Made by a program: the position numbers and the translations under genes. A stretch of 64,000 nt of DNA from the NCBI GenBank assembly GCA_947652115.1, contig OX393568.1:8765521-8829520 (forward strand), given 5' to 3'. The notes under the pieces are model-generated. The model was not told where the DNA came from, searched no databases, and saw only the letters and a list, made by a program, of their open reading frames with translations. Below are positions 48,127 to 58,124 of the stretch, in pieces. Numbering within the stretch: the first letter of the stretch is position 1; each line of letters starts with the position of its first letter. Source of the DNA: Blastomussa wellsi. Its lineage: Eukaryota; Cnidaria; Anthozoa; Scleractinia; Plerogyridae.

Positions 48127-48889
48127 GTCACGTTGCCTGAAAAAACCATGTAGTGGAAAACGAAACACGCAACATAGTCAACAGACTTGCGCGTGAAAAT
48201 TTACAGCTTAATCGTGTGGTGCTAGAATGTCACATGACGAATAAAGGAGATAGAAACCTAAACACCGAGCTCAAGAGGAAAAAGCTCGTCCGAGTTGATG
48301 CAAGAAACAACCTTGGCGACAGACAGCGTCTCTCTAAGACAAACTAATAGCCTTCAAGAAGTAAAGCTACAGCAGTATTTGGTTTAGTCGGACAAAGATA
48401 ATTATCGTATTCAAAGGCGAGAGACCACAATCTCAATGTTGGCTCCTGTATCCGTGATAAGGCGCAACAATAACTTGCAATACTTTAATGAAACAGCCAG
48501 GCCCGGCTCCACAATGTAGACAATGTAGAATGCAAGTAAGATAAATCTCACTGTAAATCTCACACTTTGTCTTTCTAAAGCAAATTTAGAGAGCTAAAAG
48601 AAAGTCTTGCATTAGATATGATCCAAAATAAACTACATGTAACAGCAAATGATAAATTGTAGAGGTGTCAGACTCTACACGAAAGCGTCAGATAACAACG
48701 GAAATCATGCCGAGCCCTATGACCTCTTAACATTTGCTGCACAACGCTAACACGGATCTATTCGTATTCATAGTCCTCCTCATAACACAGAATTATTGCC
48801 CTTAAGAAACAAGTGCGAAGCAAGAAAACGGTCGAAAGATCGAAATCGAAAAGGGAACGGCAAATCAGTACAAATGTCACGGCACGTAG

Positions 48890-48921
48890 GAGTCGCGCAG
48901 GCTTGTCAACATTTTTACACT
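48890..48921 (+). repeat. 32-bp direct repeat, copy 2
   Basis: Second exact copy of the sequence at 48095-48126, 795 bp downstream. Confidence 0.85.
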
Positions 48922-49707
48922 TTCCACTTCTTCGATCGATATCACCGAAAACTCCTAGCCTTCTGCTCAAAGTTCCCAAACTCCAAGGATATTCAGGAAA
49001 ATCCCGACAAACAGATGAAGTCCAGAATCTTCTTTATAGCGCAGTTATTGACTTGAATTTGTTCATAGTCCTCCCAGTTACTGCTTCCGCTTAGAAGACC
49101 GCTTATCATGGATATAACGGGCTATGAGAACACTCGGCCGTCATCAAACATTTCGTTTTCAATCACAATTTTGTATGAGAACGATCGGCCTTCTCATGGC
49201 CGGTCGTTCTCACAGCGTTTTTAAAATTCAAATGTATTTGGTATTGAAATCAAAACTCTGATTTATTCTGTGTTTTTTTTTATTTACTGTTTTTTTGTAA
49301 ATATACTCTAGTTTATTTTTGTGTTTTCATTTCCGAAACATGTTTCTTAATTTTTTTCCTTTTTTTAAGCCAAAGTCAAATTTATTTTAAAACATTTGTA
49401 GTATATTCCTTTTATTTTTTTTATATATTTTTTTTATTTTTCAGAAAAAATTATTCAACGAAAAAATGTTTTTTTTTTCTTCGCTTTTTCTTCGGATATT
49501 TAAGAATTTGGCCCAATTTTTCTGTGAGAACAGTCGGCCACCATACTTCAGTAACAACACTTAACATGCTCTTGGTGTCAAATACAAAAACTTAAGCCAT
49601 TAATATATGGTAGCATGGTTAAGAAACAGAAAGGATTAAAAGCCCAGCAAATTTCTTTGACAAGTGTTTTTGTTCACTATTTTGGTTATTGACCATGCAC
49701 ATGTACC

Positions 49708-49850
49708 ACTTATTAACCGAGAGCGAGGTCATTGCAGGGAAATCTCAGACCTAGGCCTTGATGTACTGACCGAGCGATAGCGAGGTCAATACATCAAGGC
49801 CGAGGTCTGAGATTTCCCTGTAATGACCGAACGGACGAGGTTAATAAGTT
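49708..49850. mobile_element. 143-bp near-perfect foldback (mini MITE)
   Basis: Starts ACTTATTAACC and ends in its complement GGTTAATAAGT. Arms of about 65 bp pair, including GAAATCTCAGACCT with AGGTCTGAGATTTC, around a small loop near 49783. It lies just beyond the 3' end of the minus-strand DUF3504 pseudogene. Confidence 0.85.
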
Positions 49851-50600
49851 ATTTATTATATGGCCTTTTAACACCGGAAGTAATTTTCCACATCCGTTTG
49901 GGCGCGTAAGAGGTCATTCGAGGTCGTGTTTACTGAACCGAAACGAACCTGGCGATGCGTTCAAAATCACAAGACACAGTTTGGCTACTGGCTGGAGGCT
50001 GGAGGAGCAGTTATCTGCTGGGGGGGACTGATTTGAACCACTTAAGATGTACGACATCTGTCGTTGATGGTGCTCATTTGCTGCCTTGTATGACTGGAGG
50101 GTTTGAAGATTTTTATGATCGCTTAGTTGAGCCACAAAAGTCTCTGGAGTATTTGCATCTAGCAATCGGCCAATGCTGGTCTTCCTGACACTGGGGTTTG
50201 CGACTTTTGATCCTTGTCTCTGGATACTGGCTTCATCTGCGGCTGTTTTCAAGAATTTACCTATTTCATTTTTGCCAAGGGGCGCCTTCATGTACCACAC
50301 TTGAGGATTTACTCGGCGGTCGCGGTGTCGTACAGCAAGGAAGAATGGAGAGTCTGGCTTGTTCATTTCTTCAGGTCGGTGGCTTCTGAACAGCTTGTAA
50401 AAATTGACAGGACACCTCTGTGTGTTTGTGGCGTATGCTTTTGGTGAGAAAGGACGCCTTTGGCCATTTTCCTCGCCTTTACGTGTCTTGGTGCCCCGCC
50501 CATTCAGCCAAAGAAGCCAGTAGCGCTTACAGGAATGGTTCCGGGCTCGGAATGCACTGGGGACGAGTTTGGTTAGCTAAATTAGGCTACAAAATCACCC

Positions 50601-50743
50601 TGGTTAGCCTATTATAACACTGCGGTTAGCCTACTAAGCAATCCGGTTAGCCTACTGAGCACTGCGGTTAGCCTATTAAGCAATCCGGTTAGCCTACTAT
50701 AGCACTCCGGTTAGCCTACTAAGCACTGCGGTTACGTGGTTAG
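50601..50743. repeat. Minisatellite of 21-22 bp units
   Basis: Six copies beginning GGTTAGCCTA with two alternating 3' halves (AAGCAATCC and AGCACTGC types), then a partial seventh. It lies in the gap between blocks C and B of the DUF3504 pseudogene, probably an intron. Confidence 0.92.
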
Positions 50744-51454
50744 CTCTCAAGAATGGTAAGGGTAACACGATAAATTTTTAAAATTTTCGGTTTTCGGCAG
50801 CTGGGCCTCGGGAATAGCTCATGATCTGAGTTACCCGGGATCGACTCCACCTATGTGCTTTTATAATTGACTTTGTTTTTTTCTCTTGATTAGACGAAAA
50901 ACTCAATGTCGAAAAAATCTAAGTGTCCCGGAGCCATTCCTGCATTTAACGCCATGCAAACAAGCATTTCGCGGCCATCTTGAATTGGTCCGTCTGCAAG
51001 GAAACGTCTCCCCAGCACAATTTACGGCTTTTGTCACGGGCTCTAAACCCGAAATACAGGGACAGAATCCACCACCTGGTTCTCTGAAGGGCTACGGGAT
51101 TTTCTGCACCGAATGCGCCATTCTGAAAAAGCTTTTCTTCTTCTTCAGTCAGCGAGCGAGTCGCGTTTGGACGGTTGCATTTGCCTTGCACAACGAGGTT
51201 TTTACGCTTGGCTTTCAGCACTTTTCGTGAATACACAAACTCGTCGTCCTTCAGAATGTTCATCTTGGACCGGAATCAGACAGAAAAATCTGGATACTTC
51301 TCTGCAGTCCCGTCAAAGTACTTGGCTCGTATTCCTTGCCATTGATTTTCCTTAAAGAACTTTCCCAGGAGGTGATCAAGTTCTTCCGGTGGTAAGTCCA
51401 AAATCTGAACATTTGTCTTGTTTATGTCGCCAAGAAAACGGTAAAAACTCTTCA

Positions 51455-53560
51455 GGAAAAATTTCCGCACAGCCCCATACATTTATTATGCATGCTGAAT
51501 CCTTAATTATGCATGCGCTTTATTGTCTTTTTAAACAATAGATATCCCCTACGGATTTGAATACATACATCGTTAATTGCTACTTACAGTTTGAATAAAA
51601 ATGGTTTTCTCTGCTCTCTCTTTCTCTTCCCCTTTCTCCCTTTTTCTTCTTCTTATTTCCCTCTCTTCTACTCCGAATTTCTCTGTCCAGATTCCCTTCG
51701 AATATTTCTTTTTTTTTCTTTTTTTTTTACCCCAGCAAGCCTCGAACCCTCGGCCTTCAAACTGGTGGTTTAAAATTAAATTCTATTTCTTCGTTACTTT
51801 TGTAGACAAAGAGAAATTTGCATTACAATCCTTTATTCTCTTATTTGATAATTCTTTATCCCTGCATGAAAACATGCAGAATATTTCATTTCCATTGGCT
51901 CCCTTGGCAAATAAAAAGAAGTGTTCGCTTTTCTCACCCTCTCGATTATTTGCTCGAATACACTAGAAACCAGAAATCAGTACATCTTATATTTCGCTTC
52001 ATTTTCAACGTTATCTTCTGTTTATTTGTTTTGTCCGTTTTTCAATTTTTCGTCGTTTCCTGTGTCCTGTTATGTCGTTGTCATCCCTAAATCTGTTTAA
52101 GCTGTTCTCGATAATCTCAGATCACGACCGGTGCATACAGGAACACAACCTGCTCGCGTCGTCAGTAAAGTGTCCACGAGAAGGCTGTAGCAATACTCTT
52201 TCATGGACACGACGAGCTTCATCGGGAGACGGGTATGAGTGGCGATGCTCGAAGAGAAACTGCAATGGAATGGCATCAATGCGCCAGAACTCATGGTTTT
52301 CTGGAAGCAAGCTGTCCATTGAAAAAATATTAGCCCTGACTTACGCTTGGGCGCACAGGTTTTCTACTACTCAAGCAGTGCACGAAACCTCACTGGATGA
52401 TGAAGTAACGTCAACAGAAACGGTGATAGACTGGTATAACTATTGCCGAGAGGTTTGTGCCGACAGAATCATAAACCATCGTGCGGGGCAAATAGGCGGA
52501 CCAGGTACAACTGTTGAGATGAACGAGTCCAAGTGTGGCAAAATGAAGTATCACCGCGGTCGCTACATCGAAGGACAGTGGGTCTTCGGCGGCATTTGCT
52601 GCGAAACCAAGGCCTGCTTCCTTGTTCCGGTAGAGCGCAGGGATAAAGATACTCTCGTACCCATCATTCGCGCTCAAATATTGCCTGGAACACGCGTGAT
52701 GAGCGACATGTGGAAAGCTTACGGTTGCCTAAATGACGAGAGCTATAGTCATCTCACAGTTAACCACAGCTTAAACTTCGTAGACCCAGACACAGGTGCG
52801 CATACACAGCGCATTGAAAATACATGGTGGGGAATAAAACGAAGTATGCCCCGTACAGGGACATCCAAAGATCTCTTCGAAAGCTACCTACAGGAGTGGT
52901 TGTGGCGTAAGCATTATGGAGAGGATCCTTTTGGAAACATAATCAAGCATATCGCCGATCTTTATGAAGTCCGCATGGACGCATAATTGTTCTTAGATGG
53001 TGATGGATTCATTTCACTGCGATCTCCGACTACGAAGACGTACAGGAATGAGACCTGTCTGCTCTTCTCGCGTAATGAAAACAACGGAACACAACGACAA
53101 AATACAATGAGAAAGGTAAGCAAAACATTTATTCTTTATTTTGTATCATTAAATAATATACTTGATGACCCAAACAACATTTGAAAGGTAACCCCAAGGC
53201 CTACATCACTATTTTAAACCATTTCTACACGCGTATTTAATTTTAAAACATCGTGAAATCGCCCAAAAATTTAACATTTCCTTTTGATTTTCCGTATTTT
53301 AGACGCTAAATTTTCCAAATTTTCTAAGTCTAAATTTATTTACCTTATTTTTCACACGATTCCAGACAAATTTCGTTAAATTTTTCTAAGTTTAAAACTA
53401 TTTTGGACTGAAAAGTTGAAAGTGAAAAGTTAGTCCAACAAAGAAATGAGTCAAACAAAGAGCGTAAGTCCCAAAGGGTCTCTATTGTTCCGGCTATTGT
53501 TTTCTATAAACAAAGAACTGCATGCATAATAAATGTATGGGGCTATGCGGAAATCTTGCC
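51455..53560 (+). mobile_element. Merlin (IS1016-like) DNA transposon
   Basis: 2106 bp with terminal inverted repeats of about 41 bp (38 identical by eye) starting GG, including AGCCCCATACATTTATTATG, flanked by ACTCTTCA (51447-51454) and ACACTTCA (53561-53568). That is an 8-bp duplication with one difference, the size expected for Merlin. It codes for one transposase on the plus strand and sits in a coding exon of the minus-strand DUF3504 gene. A pyrimidine-rich tract (51605-51735) precedes the gene. Confidence 0.9.
52072..52986 (+). CDS. Merlin transposase (ISXO2-like DDE domain), 304 aa
   Basis: Cut-and-paste transposase of the Merlin/IS1016 family. An N-terminal zinc-finger-like part (CPREGC around residue 34, CSKRNC around 60) is followed by a helical segment and the ISXO2-like catalytic domain from about residue 145. 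The second catalytic Asp (SDMWKAY, residue 212) and the Glu (RIENTWW, residue 249) are present, but the first acidic position, usually V-E-x-D-E-S, reads VEMNES with Asn at 151. If that alignment is right the enzyme is probably inactive despite an uninterrupted full-length frame. The start ATG lies after a T-rich leader; no intron is needed. Confidence 0.9.
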   Translation: MSLSSLNLFKLFSIISDHDRCIQEHNLLASSVKCPREGCSNTLSWTRRASSGDGYEWRCSKRNCNGMASMRQNSWFSGSKLSIEKILALTYAWAHRFSTTQAVHETSLDDEVTSTETVIDWYNYCREVCADRIINHRAGQIGGPGTTVEMNESKCGKMKYHRGRYIEGQWVFGGICCETKACFLVPVERRDKDTLVPIIRAQILPGTRVMSDMWKAYGCLNDESYSHLTVNHSLNFVDPDTGAHTQRIENTWWGIKRSMPRTGTSKDLFESYLQEWLWRKHYGEDPFGNIIKHIADLYEVRMDA

Positions 53561-53830
53561 ACACTTCATATCACTTGACGTTTTTTTCACAGTGTTTTCA
53601 CTTTTCTGTTCTTGAGCAAACTTTTGTAATTCCTTTTGACTGTTACCGAAATTTTCGTCTTCGTGAGTGATAACTTTGCTCATGTTGTTTGGCTCAGTTT
53701 TGGCCTGTTCTTCGTCCTTTGAATAATAAAACTCGCTACCGCTATGGCTCTCTTCCTCGCTCATACCAAAGAAGTATCTGTATGCTAGTTTTTCTTTCAG
53801 TTTTTGAAAATATAGTTGTACTTTGTACAT

Positions 53831-54426
53831 ATTTTTTGTTGTTTTCGCCCACGCGCTCGTAGCTTTTACTCACCGTAGAGCCGAGAAAAAGTTTCATAAT
53901 GCCCGATCATTACAAGAAAATCTTGCCCGCTCAGCAGCCAATCAGAGCGCGCGTACTATTGAAGCTATATAATAAAACCTGATAATTCAACATACACTGT
54001 AATATTGGCTTCTTTGTTTGCTCTTTTGATGTTTACCCTAGCGTTTTTACCATTCACTTAAACATTGACCACAGCAACATGCTCAGATACTCAGAGCAAC
54101 TTATTATTTGTAATATAGCATTGGGTGGAAGCTATAAACTATCCATGCCATAATATTGCGCTATCACACCATGATGCTATGTACTGCACACCAGTGCTAA
54201 CAGTAACCAAGTCCATTTTGAAATTAATAAAGATACATCAATACTTAATGGTCACCCATAAATATAAAAAAAGAGAAATAAACTCATCTATCTACAGGCT
54301 TGTTAAACCATCCATAAAAGTAGATAAAACAATCCTTTCATAAATTTCACTTGTCCACTACTCAAGCTGCCCTGCAGTGTTGAAATTGTATCGTGCACAC
54401 TTATTGATTCATTACAAAAAGTTTAA
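53831..54426. other. Non-coding stretch
   Basis: A possible promoter-like stretch (CCAAT at about 53938, GC-rich) lies upstream of the DUF3504 pseudogene start. Nothing else that I can name. Confidence 0.5.
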
Positions 54427-54530
54427 AAATTCAGCCTAACAATAGACCTCAGCACAAGGCTCTGGGGAATAAACTATATAGTTTGTGGGGTTTATTCCCT
54501 AGAGCCTCGTAGTGATGTTTATTGTTTTGG
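54427..54530. repeat. Foldback sequence, ~40-bp arms
   Basis: CAAGGCTCTGGGGAATAAAC pairs with a reversed copy ending in GAGCCTCGTAGTG around a short centre. It shares its core with the hairpin at 47990-48090, suggesting one MITE family. Confidence 0.7.
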
Positions 54531-54982
54531 GATAAAGTTTAAATGTTGAAATTGGGCTATTGGTACTGTTTAAAGCCAAGAGGCTGAGACCACCACATCT
54601 GTAGCATAGAGCAATTAGGAACTTGTATTTTTACTTTGCCCTGTTACACCAGATGATTACCTTATTACCTGAAATTTTATTACATGAAACTTTCAGGACA
54701 TGTTAATTTGATGAATTTCGCTATGTAAAATAATTGTGAAATTAATGTGATGCAAAAGATAAGTGTTGCAAACATAAAATGATTCCAAAATTAAATGACT
54801 AGCTCATTAGCTATGGTATATTGGATTTCTTGAGTTCTGATTGGTTTAGACTCAACATGAGCTCATATTCCATTGACTTACAAACTAAATATGGTAGGTG
54901 CACACGTAAAAGCATGCATTTTTGCAATGTTTGTATAATATTTTTGGGCGTTTTTAATAAAAAAATTATTCCACTTGTGTTT

Positions 54983-55052
54983 GTTGGATATGAGATGGTT
55001 ATAGCCAACTCGGCGCTACCCACCTTGTTTGTTATCTACCATCTCGTATCCA
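54983..55052. repeat. Short hairpin
   Basis: TTGGATATGAGATGGT and ACCATCTCGTATCCAA form a 16-bp stem with one mismatch. Possibly part of a larger MITE starting near 54820. Confidence 0.55.
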
Positions 55053-57252
55053 ATGTGTGCTCATGGAATACTTGTTAATTATTCTTTTTGAATTCACATT
55101 CTTCAAACTGGCCATTCACTTGTTTTCTGTAATACGGTTCCACTGCCTGTTTCCATGAAAACCTCTTTAATAATTGCTTTCATGTTTAATTATTGTAAAG
55201 GCTTTTATTCTTACTCTCTACACTGTATGTCAAAAGCCTATTTCAGTAATCTTTTTCGCAGCTGTAAACATCACGTAGGACACAGTTTATTCTAAAATGT
55301 TCTCAGCTCAAGCAGCATTCTTCTCTGATCTCGAACACAGGGAAAACTTCTCTTCAATAATCTATTCAATATTATATCAATCTTGAGAGCTCTAATGGTG
55401 ACATAATTCAACACTGATCACCACACAGGAATTTGAAAAACATCTCCATTTTGCATAAAAATTGTTTGCCAGCTGACAGCATCACTTAAAAAAACATTTT
55501 GCCTAGCCTTTGGAATTATGAAAGGGTCAAAAGAGTCAGTAGCCACCAGAATTAGGGGAGAACCAAGCATGTAACATCTTAATAGTTGCTGTTGGCATTA
55601 TGTAAATTCTGGCTAAATTCATGCGTGATGATCATGTGAAGCCAGATAATAATCTAGCCAACATCGAAGTTTTATTGGTTTGAATCATTGATGCCACAAT
55701 CAGATGTTTGTAGTGCTTTTTCATACTGCTAAAAATTCAACAGGTACCAGTACAGCTTACAACTGAAAACTTGTCTCTGAGTGACCTGGAATATTCTGCC
55801 CCATTTGGTTTGTAGCACATGCACATGCATATAATATTTATATGCAGGATGTCATGACCCTGTCATCTGCATATGCTTTAGTAGCGTTGCATGATCATGA
55901 CCTTCGTACTGAAAAGTAAAAAAAGACATCTCAATACACAATATATACTTAATATAATATTTACAAACTACACACTGCAGTACTGAAATATATGGTATAA
56001 AGACCACATGACATTATGATAGAAAGACCGTTTATATTTCTGCTCAAATACACATCGTGGGCTCTAGCTCTCAGGGGAAAATTTAGGGCTAAACAATCGC
56101 AAACAAATAACTTGCTCGGCATTAAATGTACATAAAATGATGTTTCACGCAAGAAGTAAGCTTAAACGTACAGTGTACCCATTCGCTATCGAAAAGATCA
56201 ATTTCGACTTCAAAGAGTTACTTGCTTTAAAAGACACACAAAGATCTAAGACACACCGTTTAACACAAAAGCCTCAGTTTACCGGTATTATATTATTGTT
56301 ATACCACAACGCCAACGTGCAAAACTGTTTAAAACTTGTACTTACCTTTAAAAGTTTTGAGTAGCAATTTCAAACGACTTGCGGACAATACGGAGCGACG
56401 AATAATTGCACTCTTGTCACCAGAATACAAAACATTATTACTGTAAACCCACTCGCCAGCAGAAAAGACGAACGGCAGTGAGCAAATGGGCAAAAACACA
56501 TGCATCTTCCAGACCGCTTTTCACGATAAAATTCAACCGAGCACACAAACGAATAGAGTAGTACCCAGTCGTACCCATTTACGTGCTTTCGGATTATGGT
56601 GGAGAGGAGATTGGATACAAAGGGTTGGGCAAGATGTCATCAAAATGGAATGATCGGAATGTTGATAAGTGATGCCAATTTAGCCATAAAGGACTTAAAA
56701 TGCAGATAAACTGTTGACGCCATCGAAAAGCGCATACATTCAAACCTTTCAACCGTTGGTTAAAAATCCACTAAACAGGAAGCAATTAAACTATTGAACT
56801 GCAATTTTCACTGGCGTATTTTTTGACAGACGAGTAATAGTGGCCTTTTCCAAATATAACATCTGAAAATCTGCAATGTCGATGTACAAGAACTCAGATC
56901 CACGCGTCCTGATCACGTGACCTATGACGTCACAACGTCAAGCTTAAAAACAGTGTATCTTCATATAAAAATCTACCAACATGCAGTTGCTTGTAACTCT
57001 ACGTTTTAATGGCGGGAAGATATACATTGGTGCCCAGACCCCCACTTTTTTCGCTTGCTCATAGCCCCCTTAAATTTTAAATGCAAGAAGTCTCATGGCC
57101 ATTTCTGAATGCACAATCAAACTATACTTCAAAATTTATCAACTAATTTCAATTTTAGCCTTATCTGTTCTTACGGTGAGCTAAAATCCACTTTTTTGTC
57201 ATAGTCACGTGACTGTTGACGACATCACGCCGAGTTTGCAAACAACATCTAC
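55053..57252. other. Non-coding stretch
   Basis: No supported gene. Short ORFs lack domains. A CACGTGAC/TGACGTCA cluster (about 56916-56940) and a related CACGTGAC site (57207) might bind bZIP or bHLH factors; that is only a motif match. Confidence 0.45.
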
Positions 57253-57430
57253 TATTCTCTACTTGCACAAATCCCATAATACACCTCTTTTACCCCCCAA
57301 AATTTTGCAAAGTCATTGTTTACAATTTCTCCTGAGACATGAAGATGTCCCAAAGGAAATCTAAAACAATGCCTATGCAATTTTTTTGGGGGGTAGAAGC
57401 GGTGTATTATGGTATTGTGCAAGTAGAGAA
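57253..57430. mobile_element. 178-bp foldback MITE
   Basis: Ends ATTCTCTACTTGCACAA and its complement, with arms of about 66 bp including CCATAATACACC and CCCCCCAAAA, around a central segment of about 45 bp. Confidence 0.82.
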
Positions 57431-57890
57431 TTCGGGAACTTGATATGTTCGCATGGTGAACTGCGATTCCGGACTTGAAACTGACAAAGTTATTTGACAC
57501 AGATGCTGGGAAGGTCCTTATTATAATTATAATATTGTTTATAATTATTATTATTGTTATGATTATTATTATTAGCAAGTTACTTTTAATAGTCACTTTT
57601 CCTGCATACAAAATACATTTGCCTTAACAAATGTATTTGTTTTCGACAAATCAGACACTCGTACCATTTTGTTATTTTATTTGTTATTATTTTATTTCAT
57701 TTCCATATTCAGTTCACGCAACCATGGCTAATTCCAATGGTATGTTATCCATGATATTAGAGTTGAAACAGAAGTCAAACCCCATGTAACAGATACTTTC
57801 TTAATAATAACATATGTAAACGGGTCCTTTTGCTTCCCAGTTATTACCCTTTCTAGTAAATTACCGTAACCCAGTTAATAGGAACACACA

Positions 57891-58124
57891 ATTACAGCGC
57901 GACGCGCCTAAGTGTAGCCACCCAACAAACTTTTTTGACAAGTTAGCCAATCAGAGAGCAAGAAATTTTTTGAGCTGTCCCGCCTCCTTGTTAAAAGGGC
58001 GGCAGGTTTTGAACATTGCAAGGAGGCGGGACAGCTCAAACAAATTCGCGCTATCTGATTGGCTAATTATAACTTGCCAAAAAAGTTTGTTGGGTGGCCA
58101 CACTGAGGTGCGTCGCGCTGTAAT
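57891..58124. mobile_element. 234-bp foldback MITE
   Basis: Starts ATTACAGCGCGACGC and ends with its complement. Arms of about 105 bp include GCCACCCAACAAACTTTTTT and GAGCTGTCCCGCCTCCTTG around a short centre. Each arm carries a CCAAT-type AGCCAATCAGA motif. Confidence 0.87.

Larger units (their letters stand above)
47166..49543. mobile_element. 2.4-kb element with ~600-bp inverted repeats
   Basis: The left arm (47166 to about 47780) and right arm (about 48955-49543) are inverted copies. The ends read TGGTGGCCGA, flanked by TA on both sides. Each arm contains three GGCCGA-N2-GTTCTCA motifs plus one reversed diverged copy, and long A/T tracts. The centre (47780-48955) has short ORFs without recognisable domains, a hairpin and a 32-bp direct repeat. 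No transposase is visible, so it is a non-autonomous foldback-like element with a probable TA duplication. Confidence 0.8.
49914..53764 (-). pseudogene. Decayed DUF3504/Crypton-type recombinase gene interrupted by Merlin
   Basis: Three blocks on the minus strand. Block A (53764 to 53569) starts at ATG 53764 (a further ATG lies at 53830), with an acidic lead-in and the start of the core-binding domain. Block B (51446 to about 50946) continues it, contains PPEELDHLLGKFF and the FGFRARDKSRKL segment with the first catalytic Arg, and needs two frame changes (around 51340 and 51260). Block C (about 50528 to 49914) has RGTKTRKGE, CPVNFYKLF, VWYMKAPLG, SVRKT and SYKAA, then stops with TGA at 49914. 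The usual H-x-x-R His is Pro (NPSVR), while the nucleophile Tyr remains. Blocks A and B were one exon, split by the Merlin transposon. No good donor is seen after block B. It is a dead copy of a family that is abundant in anthozoans. Confidence 0.83.

Noticed and set aside
49955..50617. Plus-strand ORFs over the recombinase pseudogene
   Set aside because: Antisense shadows of the last coding block of the minus-strand DUF3504 pseudogene.
50601..50743. CRISPR-like array
   Set aside because: Units of 21-22 bp are contiguous with no unique spacers and lie in a eukaryotic intron; it is a minisatellite.
51733..51756. tRNA-like B box in the Merlin leader
   Set aside because: A B-box-like GGTTCGAGGCTT occurs on the minus strand but I could not fold a cloverleaf around it.
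52072..52986. Bacterial contamination because the transposase resembles IS1016/IS1595
   Set aside because: Merlin is the eukaryotic branch of this family, and the element is embedded with a target duplication in a eukaryotic-type gene.
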